DNA from: Chitinophaga lutea
Lineage (GTDB): Bacteria; Bacteroidota; Bacteroidia; Chitinophagales; Chitinophagaceae
Direction: 5' to 3'
Assembly: GCF_003813775.1 (NCBI RefSeq)
Contig: NZ_RPDH01000001.1
Span: forward strand, 992,001-1,056,000
DNA length: 64,000 nucleotides
This document shows, one piece after another, positions 37,512 to 44,351 of this stretch. A program made the translations under genes and the position numbers. The notes below the pieces were generated by a model. It was not told the DNA's origin. It saw only the letters and a program-made list of their open reading frames with translations, and did not search any database. Within the stretch, counting starts at the first letter, position 1; every line of letters begins with the position of its first letter.

Positions 37512-39224
37512 ATGAAAACGACACAACATATTCTGTTCACCATGCTTTGCTGCTGCCTGCTGGGCACTGCGGCCTGCCGCCGCGATTTCCTCGATAAGCC
37601 GCTGAATGATGAGTATCCCATCACCGAAGCGTTTACAGACATCGCGCGGGTGCGCAACTGGGTGAATAACATTTATTCGTTACGGCAGGACGACAACACC
37701 CTGTTCGCCAACACCGGTTTTGCCGCGGCTACCGACGAAGCCGTGCACGGCAACTCCGGCAACAACATCAACATTTTCACGAACGGCAACTGGAGCTCCC
37801 AGAACACGCCATGGAACGTGTGGCCCCGTTGCTGGCAGGGCATCCGTAAATGCAACAGCTTTTTCAAATACCGGTCTTACACGGCGCTGGAGAAGTACGG
37901 CGATACGGTGCGGCTGAAAGACGAATACAACCTGCCCGCCCGCACCGTGATGACGCGGCTTACCGGCGAGGTGTTTTTCATGCGCGCGTTTTATTACATG
38001 GAACTGATGCGCTACTTCGGTACGGTGCCGTTGACGGACAGCGTGTACGCGGTGAACGATAATTTCAACCTGCCCCGCAAGTCCATCGACTCCGTTGTGG
38101 CCTACATCAGCCGCGACCTGGATTCCGCCATGGCCAACCTGCCGGACGATTACGACAACTACCCCAACTTCGCGGGCCGCGCTTCCAAACCGGTGGCCAT
38201 GGCATACAAGTGCCGCCTGCTCCTGTATTACGCCAGCCCGTTGTTCAACCCGGACAACAAGCCAGAACGCTGGAAAGCGGCGGCAGACCTGCTGGGCACC
38301 TTCATCACCACTTACAGCTCCGAGTATGGGCTCGAAACCACGTTCCAGAATGTGGTGACCGACCGTAACAGCAAAGAATCCATTTTCAGTATCCGGGGCG
38401 GCGGACGTAACGACATCGACCGCGCGCAGCGCCCTGTGGGTTACAAGTTCACGACCGGGCCTGCGGTAAATCCTTCACAGAACCTCGTGGATGCGTTCCA
38501 GATGGTGAACGGCAAAAACATCAACGACGCGGGCTCCACCTACGACCCGGCCAACCCTTACCTGCGCCGCGACCCGCGTTTCTACCTGTTCATCAACTAC
38601 AACGGCGCATCGCTGCCCGATAACCCTACGGGCACCACCTGGCAGGCAAGGCCCATCGAAACCTTCACCGGCGGGAAAGACGCCATTGGCAATTTCCCCA
38701 CCCGCACCGGCTACTACATGCGCAAGTTCATGCACGTGGGCCTCAACCTCGTGACGAACCAGACGCAGGAAAGACCTTACCAGCTGATGCGCTACGCGGA
38801 AGTACTGCTCAATTACGCAGAAGCGGTGAACCAGGCTTACGGCCCATACGTGGTGCCACCCACCTGTACGCTGACCGCCGCCGCCGCGATCGAAATGATA
38901 CGCAAACGCGCGGGCCTCGTGCCCTTCGCTTTACCGGCGGGTTTGAGCAAAGTGCAGATGAATGATGCGGTGGTGCAGGAAAGAAGGATTGAATTATGCT
39001 TTGAGAATCAGCGCTTCTGGGACGTACGCCGCTGGAAACGCGGCGTGGAACTGTTCAACGTTCCCGTACGGGGTGTGGTGATCACCAAAACCGGCACCAC
39101 TTATACGTACGCTTACAGGGATGTGGAGCAGCATACCTTCCAGGATAGAATGCATCTTTTCCCGGTGCCCTGGTCGGAAGTAAGAGCCAATCCGAATATG
39201 ACGCAGAACCCTAACTGGGAATAA
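37512..39224 (+). CDS. SusD/RagB-family lipoprotein (pair 3)
   Basis: The 570-residue protein has a lipoprotein signal (LFTMLCCCLLGTAAC) followed by RRDFLDKPLNDEYP. SusD features are clear: LTGEVFFMRAFYYMELMRYF, GTVPLTDSVY, SKPVAMAYKCRLLLYYASPL, LMRYAEVLLNYAEAVNQAYG and QERRIELCFENQRFWDVRRW. It is the last gene of the four-gene SusCD-SusCD operon and is followed within 30 bases by a strong terminator. The carbohydrate it binds cannot be predicted from sequence. Confidence 0.95.
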   Translation: MKTTQHILFTMLCCCLLGTAACRRDFLDKPLNDEYPITEAFTDIARVRNWVNNIYSLRQDDNTLFANTGFAAATDEAVHGNSGNNINIFTNGNWSSQNTPWNVWPRCWQGIRKCNSFFKYRSYTALEKYGDTVRLKDEYNLPARTVMTRLTGEVFFMRAFYYMELMRYFGTVPLTDSVYAVNDNFNLPRKSIDSVVAYISRDLDSAMANLPDDYDNYPNFAGRASKPVAMAYKCRLLLYYASPLFNPDNKPERWKAAADLLGTFITTYSSEYGLETTFQNVVTDRNSKESIFSIRGGGRNDIDRAQRPVGYKFTTGPAVNPSQNLVDAFQMVNGKNINDAGSTYDPANPYLRRDPRFYLFINYNGASLPDNPTGTTWQARPIETFTGGKDAIGNFPTRTGYYMRKFMHVGLNLVTNQTQERPYQLMRYAEVLLNYAEAVNQAYGPYVVPPTCTLTAAAAIEMIRKRAGLVPFALPAGLSKVQMNDAVVQERRIELCFENQRFWDVRRWKRGVELFNVPVRGVVITKTGTTYTYAYRDVEQHTFQDRMHLFPVPWSEVRANPNMTQNPNWE

Positions 39225-39551
39225 ACGGTCGAAAGAATGTCATCATAAAACAGAGAGGGTGTATCGGTTTGATACACCCTCTTCGTTTATTAAGTACTCT
39301 TGCCTGATTCGTCTAATTTGTTCCCCGATATCTTTATTCCATCGCCATTCTCCTGTCTTTCCTTTTCACTTCATGCTATTTCCCGACATCTTCATTTCAT
39401 CACTTCTCCTGCAAATTTATGCTGCCTTTCTCTTCGCCTGTCTTTCCTTTTCATTTCATGTTATTTTCTGATATCGTTGTTTCATTACGACTTCCCCCGG
39501 TTTCCTTCTTCCAGTCCTCTCTCCCATCGTTACCAACCGGTTCCTGAATTT
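39225..39551. other. Convergent intergenic region with pyrimidine-rich repeats
   Basis: After the SusD terminator there is about 250 bp that is strongly C/T-rich on the plus strand. CCTGTCTTTCCTTTTCA occurs at 39352 and 39437 (85 bp apart). Degenerate copies of TTCCCGATATCTTTATTTCA occur near 39321, 39380 and 39464. No gene is supported. Confidence 0.65.
39254..39290 (+). terminator. Terminator of the SusCD-SusCD operon
   Basis: AGAGGGTGTATC (39254-39265) pairs perfectly with GATACACCCTCT (39271-39282) around a 5-base loop, followed by TCGTTTAT. It lies 30 bases after the last SusD stop. Confidence 0.85.
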
Positions 39552-41012
39552 CTATTTCATCGCCACTTTCCCCGGTTCCCGCCGTTCTGTTCCTTTGATA
39601 TCTTTCAGATCGTCTCCCAACGTTTGCCGGTACTGATCCGCCAGCGCTTCCAGTTCTTTCACCACATCGGGGAATTGCTTCTGCACGTCGAGCGTTTCAC
39701 CGGGGTCGCTGCTTAAATCGTAGAGCGCCAGCGGCACCGGGATGTTGGGCTGCGCGCCGGGGAAACCGTCGTAGCCCGGCAGGTTGTTTTTATAGGTGCG
39801 CGCCTTGTGCGGGAACACCAGTTTGTATTTTCCTTTGCGGATGGCCTCGAGGCTGTTCACGCCGTAATAATACACGAAGTGATCGCGGGGATTGGCGCCT
39901 TTTTCCTGCTTCAGCAGCGGCAGGATGTTGAGCCCGTCGATTTTTCTGGCGGGCAGTTTCGCGCCGCAGATGGTGGCCACGGTGGGCAGAATGTCGATGG
40001 TGGAGGCTACTGCATTGCTGACTATGCCCGCGGGAATTTGCGCCGGCCACTGCATGAGGCAGGGCACGCGCTGGCCGCCTTCGAAGCTGGTGCCTTTCCC
40101 TTCGCGCAGGCCGCCGGTATTGCCGGCGTGGTTGCCGTAGTTGAGCCAGGGGCCATTGTCGCTGGTAAAGATGACCAGCGTGTTTTTATCGAGGCCGTTT
40201 TCTTCCAGCGTTTTCATCACCGCACCTACCGACGCGTCCAGCTCTTCCATCAGGTCACCGAACAAACCGGCGCCGCTGCGGCCTTTGTACTTTTGAGACA
40301 CGGCGATGGGCACGTGCGGCATGCTGTGCGCCATGTACAGGAAGAAGGGTTTGTTTTTATGGGCTTTGATAAAACGGCAGGCGCGTTCGGTGTACAGCGA
40401 AGTAAGCTCCGCCTGATCGTCGAGCGTTTTGATGATGCGGATCGTGTTGTTACCTTCGATCAGCGGCAGCGGCGGATATTTCCCACGGTTATTGGCCGTG
40501 TCCGTGATGGGCTTGCCGTCGTAATGCACCGGCCACATATCGTTGGAATACGGCAGGCCGAGGTATTCGTCGAACCCGTGCTGCAGCGGGAGGAACGGGG
40601 GTTTGCTGCCGAGGTGCCATTTGCCCACCATGCCCGTGCTGTATCCTTTCGCCTTCAACAATTCGGCGATGGTTTCTTCTTCATTGCTCAGCGCGGTGGG
40701 CGCTGTGGGCCACAAGGCGCCGTGAATCCCGATGCGGTTGGGATAACAGCCCGTAAGCAAACCCGCCCGCGAAGCGGAGCATACCGCCTGTGCGGCATAA
40801 AAATGCGTGAAGCGGATACCGCGTGCCGCCATCCGGTCGAGGTTCGGCGTTTTATACGGACCGCCGCCATATACGGCGGGGTCGCCATAGCCCATATCAT
40901 CCATGAAAATCACCACCACGTTCGGAGCAGGCGCCGGTTTGGGAGGAATAAAACTGCATACGGCCGCAGCGGTGACGGCCAGCAGGCCGGCGGCCAGAAT
41001 TTTCTTTATCAT
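39552..41012 (-). CDS. Exported formylglycine-dependent sulfatase
   Basis: The 486-residue protein has a signal peptide (MIKKILAAGLLAVTAAAV) and a type I sulfatase fold. The first metal-binding pair is in VVVIFMDDMGYGD. The signature AVCSASRAGLLTG contains the Cys (about residue 78) that would be converted to formylglycine, fitting C-X-A-X-R. Other landmarks are GKWHLGSKPPFLPLQHGFDE, HSMPHVPI and FTSDNGPW. It hydrolyses sulfate esters in the periplasm and probably desulfates the PUL substrate. It is 79 bases downstream of the GH29 gene, but a hairpin lies between them. The maturing anaerobic or oxygen-dependent enzyme is not in this window. Confidence 0.93.
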   Translation of the reverse strand: MIKKILAAGLLAVTAAAVCSFIPPKPAPAPNVVVIFMDDMGYGDPAVYGGGPYKTPNLDRMAARGIRFTHFYAAQAVCSASRAGLLTGCYPNRIGIHGALWPTAPTALSNEEETIAELLKAKGYSTGMVGKWHLGSKPPFLPLQHGFDEYLGLPYSNDMWPVHYDGKPITDTANNRGKYPPLPLIEGNNTIRIIKTLDDQAELTSLYTERACRFIKAHKNKPFFLYMAHSMPHVPIAVSQKYKGRSGAGLFGDLMEELDASVGAVMKTLEENGLDKNTLVIFTSDNGPWLNYGNHAGNTGGLREGKGTSFEGGQRVPCLMQWPAQIPAGIVSNAVASTIDILPTVATICGAKLPARKIDGLNILPLLKQEKGANPRDHFVYYYGVNSLEAIRKGKYKLVFPHKARTYKNNLPGYDGFPGAQPNIPVPLALYDLSSDPGETLDVQKQFPDVVKELEALADQYRQTLGDDLKDIKGTERREPGKVAMK

Positions 41013-41036
41013 ACAATGCAACGGTTTAGCAATAAA

Positions 41037-41068
41037 AAAACACTGCGTCAAATGTAACGCAGTGTTTT
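41037..41068 (-). terminator. Hairpin between GH29 and sulfatase
   Basis: AAAACACTGCGT (41037-41048) pairs with ACGCAGTGTTTT (41057-41068). On the minus strand the stem is followed by a T run, so it would stop or attenuate transcription from the fucosidase into the sulfatase gene. Confidence 0.75.
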
Positions 41069-41091
41069 CAGTATTAAAAGCGCCGGCGGAT

Positions 41092-42468
41092 TTAATCTGC
41101 CATGATCAGTTCTATCACCGGGATAGCTACCGGCGGTTTCTGCACCGGCAGGCTGAGGTTGAGGTCGCCGTCGCCGAGGCCGCTGGTTTTATAACCGTAG
41201 CCGGAGGGCGCGGTGAACCTGATTTCGGAACCGTCGTGCAGGAACTGCGCATATTTTACCTTGCCTTTATAACCGGGCAGCGTGAAGTTCTGCAGCGGAT
41301 AGTCGACCAGGTGCACATACAGGCGTTTGGTGGAAGGATTGTACGTGAGCAGGCTCTGCTCGGGGCGCGCATACCTTTCCGGCGCCTGGGTGCAGCCGTA
41401 AATAGCGCGACTGTTATACTCCATCCATGCGCCCATACCGCTGAGCGCATCGTCTGCCCGGTGATCGAATTTGCCGCGGGCGGTGGGGCCCACGTTCAGC
41501 AGCAGGTTGCCGCCCTTGCTCACCGATTCGATCAGCAGCACCAGCAGCTGCTGCACGTTCTTCCACGAAGTTTCATCGCGGTAATATCCCCATGAGCCGG
41601 AGAACGTCTGACAGGTTTCCCAGGGCACGCGTTTGCCGTTTTCCGTAGGCCAGGCCGCTACTTTATATTGTTCGGGCGTTACAAAGTCGCCGCCGTCCGC
41701 ATACTCCTTCAGGTCGAGGCGGTCGTTGACGATGATGCCCGGCTGCAGCTTGCGCACCATTTTGATCAGGTCCACAGAGCCCCAGTCGTTATGATCTTTG
41801 CCGTATTTGCCGGGATAGGAATAATCGAGCCAGAGGATATCCACTTTCCCGTAATTGGTCAGCAGTTCCTTCACCTGGTTGGACAGGTAAGTGCGGTATT
41901 TGCCCATATCCCGGTTTTTGTTGAGTACTTCATAGTCCGTTTCATTTTTCGGACGGGCGGAGTGTGTTCTGTCGATCGTGAAATCGGGATGATGCCAGTC
42001 GATCAGCGAATAATAAAACCCGATCTTCAGCCCTTCCGCGCGGAAAGCGTCTACCCATTCTTTGATCAGGTCTTTTTTGATGGGCGTGTTGGTGGCTTTG
42101 TAGTCCGTGAATTTCGAATCGAAAAGGCAGAAGCCGTCGTGGTGTTTGGTGGTGATCACCGCGTACTTCATGCCCGCCGCTTTTGCTTTTTTGGCCCATT
42201 CGCGCGGGTTGTAGAGATCCGGATTAAAATACTCGAAGTATTTCCGGTAAGCCGAATCCGAGATCTGTTCCCGGTTTTTCACCCACTCGTGGCGGGCGGG
42301 CAGTGCGTAGAGGCCCCAGTGGATGAACATGCCGAAGCGGTCGTTGGTCCACCAGGCGAGGCGTTTTTCTTTCTGTTCGGGTGTTTCAGGGAATAATCGT
42401 TTTTCCTGTGACGTGGCGCTCATGGTCAGCAGCAGGCTGAACATAAGCAGCAGGGCGTTGCGTTTCAT
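41092..42468 (-). CDS. Alpha-L-fucosidase, GH29 (second, short form)
   Basis: The 458-residue protein has a signal peptide (MKRNALLLMFSLLLTMSATS) and a complete GH29 catalytic barrel: WWTNDRFGMFIHWGLYALPA, YAVITTKHHDGFCLFDSK, FYYSLIDWHHPDF and nucleophile Asp215 in DILWLDYSYPG. A short C-terminal beta domain follows. It lacks the extra C-terminal domain of the copy at 18069 and the two differ widely, so they probably have different linkage preferences. It is read leftwards before the sulfatase. The 740 bp upstream contain the small-RNA cassettes on the other strand. Confidence 0.92.
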   Translation of the reverse strand: MKRNALLLMFSLLLTMSATSQEKRLFPETPEQKEKRLAWWTNDRFGMFIHWGLYALPARHEWVKNREQISDSAYRKYFEYFNPDLYNPREWAKKAKAAGMKYAVITTKHHDGFCLFDSKFTDYKATNTPIKKDLIKEWVDAFRAEGLKIGFYYSLIDWHHPDFTIDRTHSARPKNETDYEVLNKNRDMGKYRTYLSNQVKELLTNYGKVDILWLDYSYPGKYGKDHNDWGSVDLIKMVRKLQPGIIVNDRLDLKEYADGGDFVTPEQYKVAAWPTENGKRVPWETCQTFSGSWGYYRDETSWKNVQQLLVLLIESVSKGGNLLLNVGPTARGKFDHRADDALSGMGAWMEYNSRAIYGCTQAPERYARPEQSLLTYNPSTKRLYVHLVDYPLQNFTLPGYKGKVKYAQFLHDGSEIRFTAPSGYGYKTSGLGDGDLNLSLPVQKPPVAIPVIELIMAD

Positions 42469-42629
42469 ACTGATATTAATTTAACCGCTACAAGTTACCC
42501 TGCCGGAACAGCATATACTCATACGATATTGCCGGTGACTATGCATATTTGAATCAGCCCCGCCCGCTGGCAGGCGGTTTGCCGCTGCGGAAATATGACA
42601 GTGCGAACACCATGTGAACGAACACTTAA

Positions 42630-42675
42630 TTAACAACCGATTAACATAACGACAATAATTTTCAGTGTAACATTG
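42630..42675 (+). promoter_or_regulatory. Pho-box-like promoter A
   Basis: TTAACA (42630) and TTAACA (42641) are direct repeats with an 11-bp period (TTAACA-N5-TTAACA). The -7 element TAACATTG lies at 42668-42675, matching TAnnTTTG with one mismatch. The second box sits where the -33 element would be, as in activator-dependent promoters. The 11-bp direct repeat is the form bound by PhoB/PhoP response regulators. Confidence 0.6.
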
Positions 42676-42681
42676 TTCCAG

Positions 42682-42772
42682 CAAGATTTACTTCTTTATA
42701 TCGCTACACGATAGCGCTCCAATTTGATTTTCGACCGCCGGCCGCCGCTTTCACCAGCTGCGGCCTTTTTAT
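42682..42772 (+). ncRNA. Candidate small RNA A
   Basis: A transcript of about 90 nt is predicted from promoter A to an intrinsic terminator (GGCCGC at 42740-42745 with GCGGCC at 42760-42765, then TTTTT). It contains a small perfect hairpin (CGCTA-CACGA-TAGCG at 42702-42716) and no start codon with a meaningful frame. No known RNA family was recognised. Confidence 0.5.
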
Positions 42773-42829
42773 TACGGTGCCGGTGCAACGTTTTCGCTGT
42801 TAACAAAAGGGGGCAAATATGACATTTCT

Positions 42830-42875
42830 TTAACACGGCGTTAACATCATTCACAAACAGATCAGTGTAATATTG
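42830..42875 (+). promoter_or_regulatory. Pho-box-like promoter B
   Basis: The layout is identical to promoter A and exactly 200 bp downstream. TTAACA boxes start at 42830 and 42841, and TAATATTG lies at 42868-42875. The 6 bases before the -7 element (TCAGTG) are the same as in A. A further TTAACA lies at 42800. Confidence 0.6.
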
Positions 42876-42881
42876 AATATA

Positions 42882-42979
42882 CGTTAGAACACATATTCTT
42901 TAATACCTAAATAGCATCAAGCTCCATGTTAACCATTGATTAAAGGCAACCAATCCGTTATGATTGGTTGCCTTTTTTT
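42882..42979 (+). ncRNA. Candidate small RNA B
   Basis: About 98 nt run from promoter B to a very strong terminator (14-bp stem, 42942-42955 with 42962-42975, then T7). The only ATG gives a 5-codon frame (MLTID) just before the terminator. The 5' half is AU-rich and unstructured, as in many base-pairing small RNAs. Its targets are unknown. Confidence 0.55.
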
Positions 42980-43210
42980 AGAAGAATCATAACATTAACT
43001 GTAATAATGCCGCAGTAGGGTATATTAACTTAGCGATACATACAAAGCGTCGTATCATGATATCAACAGTTACCCTTGAAGTATTGCAGGAGTGGACAAA
43101 TGAAATATGAGCCCGTTGGATGTTACAGTAATTGAGAAGTTACCATTGGCCTATCAAATTTTTGAACTGAAACCCGATTTACAATTTAGCTTAAACCCCC
43201 AGTTGATCCA

Positions 43211-43501
43211 ATGCCAAAGCGTTATTTTGAAAGACTACAGACTATCGACTATCTTATCCGCATTAAAGGAACCGGCAAACCTTCGCAGTTGGCCAAACGG
43301 ATGCGCATTTCCGAACGCACGCTTTATGAGTTCCTGAAACTCATGAAAGATCTCGGTGCGCCGATAGAATACGATAGATACAAGGAGAGCTATTACTACG
43401 GTGAAAAAGGAGGATTCAACATCAAGTTCACCAAGAGCCTGATGACCGCCACACCCGTGATGTTGCTCACCCTTGTCATCATCACGCTAACAAGTTTGTA
43501 A
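43211..43501 (+). CDS. Small HTH protein with hydrophobic C-terminus
   Basis: The 96-residue protein starts MPKRYFERLQTIDYLIRI and has a winged-helix or HTH_11-like core: GKPSQLAKRMRISERTLYEF followed by LKLMKDLGAPIEYDRYKESY and YYGEKG. The final 22 residues (SLMTATPVMLLTLVIITL) are strongly hydrophobic, suggesting membrane association. From memory, similar short HTH proteins recur in Chitinophagaceae, but I know no assigned function. It sits between candidate RNAs A/B and C. The start is the first ATG of the frame; no ribosome-binding site helps decide. Confidence 0.65.
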   Translation: MPKRYFERLQTIDYLIRIKGTGKPSQLAKRMRISERTLYEFLKLMKDLGAPIEYDRYKESYYYGEKGGFNIKFTKSLMTATPVMLLTLVIITLTSL

Positions 43502-43532
43502 GCGTGCTTTCATGCACTCACAGGGTGGCCGG

Positions 43533-43577
43533 TTAACAAACAATTAACTCCGCCACTACAGGCACTGCACTATTTTG
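43533..43577 (+). promoter_or_regulatory. Pho-box-like promoter C
   Basis: TTAACA (43533) and TTAACT (43544) have the same 11-bp period as promoters A and B. TA of a -7 element (TATTTTG, 43571-43577) falls at exactly the same distance from the second box. The -7 match is shorter by one base. Confidence 0.5.
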
Positions 43578-43583
43578 ATGCCC

Positions 43584-43620
43584 GTTGCAATACAGGCACC
43601 AAAATGGTAGTGCCTTTTTT
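43584..43620 (+). ncRNA. Candidate short RNA C, or terminator of the HTH gene
   Basis: A terminator (AGGCAC at 43594-43599 with GTGCCT at 43610-43615, then T6) lies only about 35 bases after promoter C. The transcript would be very short. The hairpin may mainly terminate the HTH gene 90 bases upstream. The sequence ACAGGCAC occurs twice (43557, 43592), so the 3' arm has two possible partners. Confidence 0.35.
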
Positions 43621-43690
43621 CATGACCGTCCTGCACAAAGAACTTTTCTCATAACAAAGGTTTAGATTTAAATTGATGCAAAAGGATAAT

Positions 43691-43716
43691 GGCGGGTTTC
43701 TTTCCAGTCACCCGCC
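43691..43716 (-). terminator. Possible terminator of the small lipoprotein gene
   Basis: GGCGGGT (43691-43697) pairs with ACCCGCC (43710-43716). On the minus strand the hairpin is followed by a weak T-rich tract. It lies about 18 bases past the leftward stop. Confidence 0.45.
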
Positions 43717-43733
43717 GCGCTTTTCAGAGTGTT

Positions 43734-44249
43734 TCATTCTTTCCAGTGCGCGCGTCGCAATTGCGGCGGAGTGCCGTTCCAGGCCGGGCCTGGCACATAA
43801 GCGTAATGCAACGGATCCGCCATCAGCCGGATGAGCTTCACACCCTGCCCGTTTATTTTCCATATACGCGTGGTATCCGTTCCGGCATCTGGCCGCAGGT
43901 GGATGTGCAGCATGCTGTCCGTCACGGCCATATTCGCCAGCGCCATGCGGCTGCCGGCGGGAGCTTCCAGCACCAGTAAAAATTCATCGCGGCTTTGCAG
44001 CGGCAACGGGTCGCCCGCGGCAGGCGGTGTGATTTTTCCCACACAGTCCGCCACCTGCAAACTGTCCGACAAGACGTACGCAAAATAATAACCGCCGGAG
44101 AGGTTGCCCGACAGCACCGGTTCCCCGCAGGGCTGATGAAAACGATATCCCTTCAGGGCAATGGAGGATGCTTTTGTTTCCGGCGCGGGCTTGGGCCGGC
44201 AACTCCAGCAGGTCAGCAAAAAGAGCCCGATCAGTAGTCTGGGGTACAT
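43734..44249 (-). CDS. Small lipoprotein of unknown function
   Basis: The 171-residue protein has a lipoprotein-like N-terminus (MYPRLLIGLFLLTCWSC, Cys17) followed by a Pro-rich linker. The mature part is beta-rich (SGGYYFAYVLSDSLQVADCV, FLLVLEAPAGSRMALANMAV, SMLHIHLRPDAGTDTTRIW) and has two further Cys residues that could form a disulfide. No family was recognised. It is divergent from the second GH95 gene by 102 bp and may be a PUL accessory surface protein, but nothing shows this directly. Confidence 0.65.
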   Translation of the reverse strand: MYPRLLIGLFLLTCWSCRPKPAPETKASSIALKGYRFHQPCGEPVLSGNLSGGYYFAYVLSDSLQVADCVGKITPPAAGDPLPLQSRDEFLLVLEAPAGSRMALANMAVTDSMLHIHLRPDAGTDTTRIWKINGQGVKLIRLMADPLHYAYVPGPAWNGTPPQLRRAHWKE

Positions 44250-44351
44250 ACCCGTAATTTAATGTTTTACTGGCTGATCCTGATGCCATTTTCACGGACG
44301 TTTCCGAATAAGACCGGCAATTGATATATTTAGTCCAGTTAAACTTTGTTT

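Larger units (their letters stand above)
42469..43210. other. Regulatory region with two Pho-box/small-RNA cassettes
   Basis: This 742-bp gap between the leftward GH29 and the rightward HTH gene contains two complete promoter-to-terminator cassettes on the plus strand, listed separately. A 17-codon ORF (43057-43110) and a 76-codon ORF starting in its stop codon (43107) precede the HTH gene; neither is supported by a motif. The GH29 promoter should lie near 42470-42600 but no consensus was seen. Confidence 0.6.

Noticed and set aside
42630..42980. Inverted promoter (phase-variable invertible element) near the PUL
   Set aside because: The repeated promoters A and B are in the same orientation and no long inverted repeats or recombinase gene are present.
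43107..43337. 76-codon frame overlapping the HTH gene
   Set aside because: Its second half overlaps the HTH gene in another frame and has no motif; at most the first part is a leader peptide.
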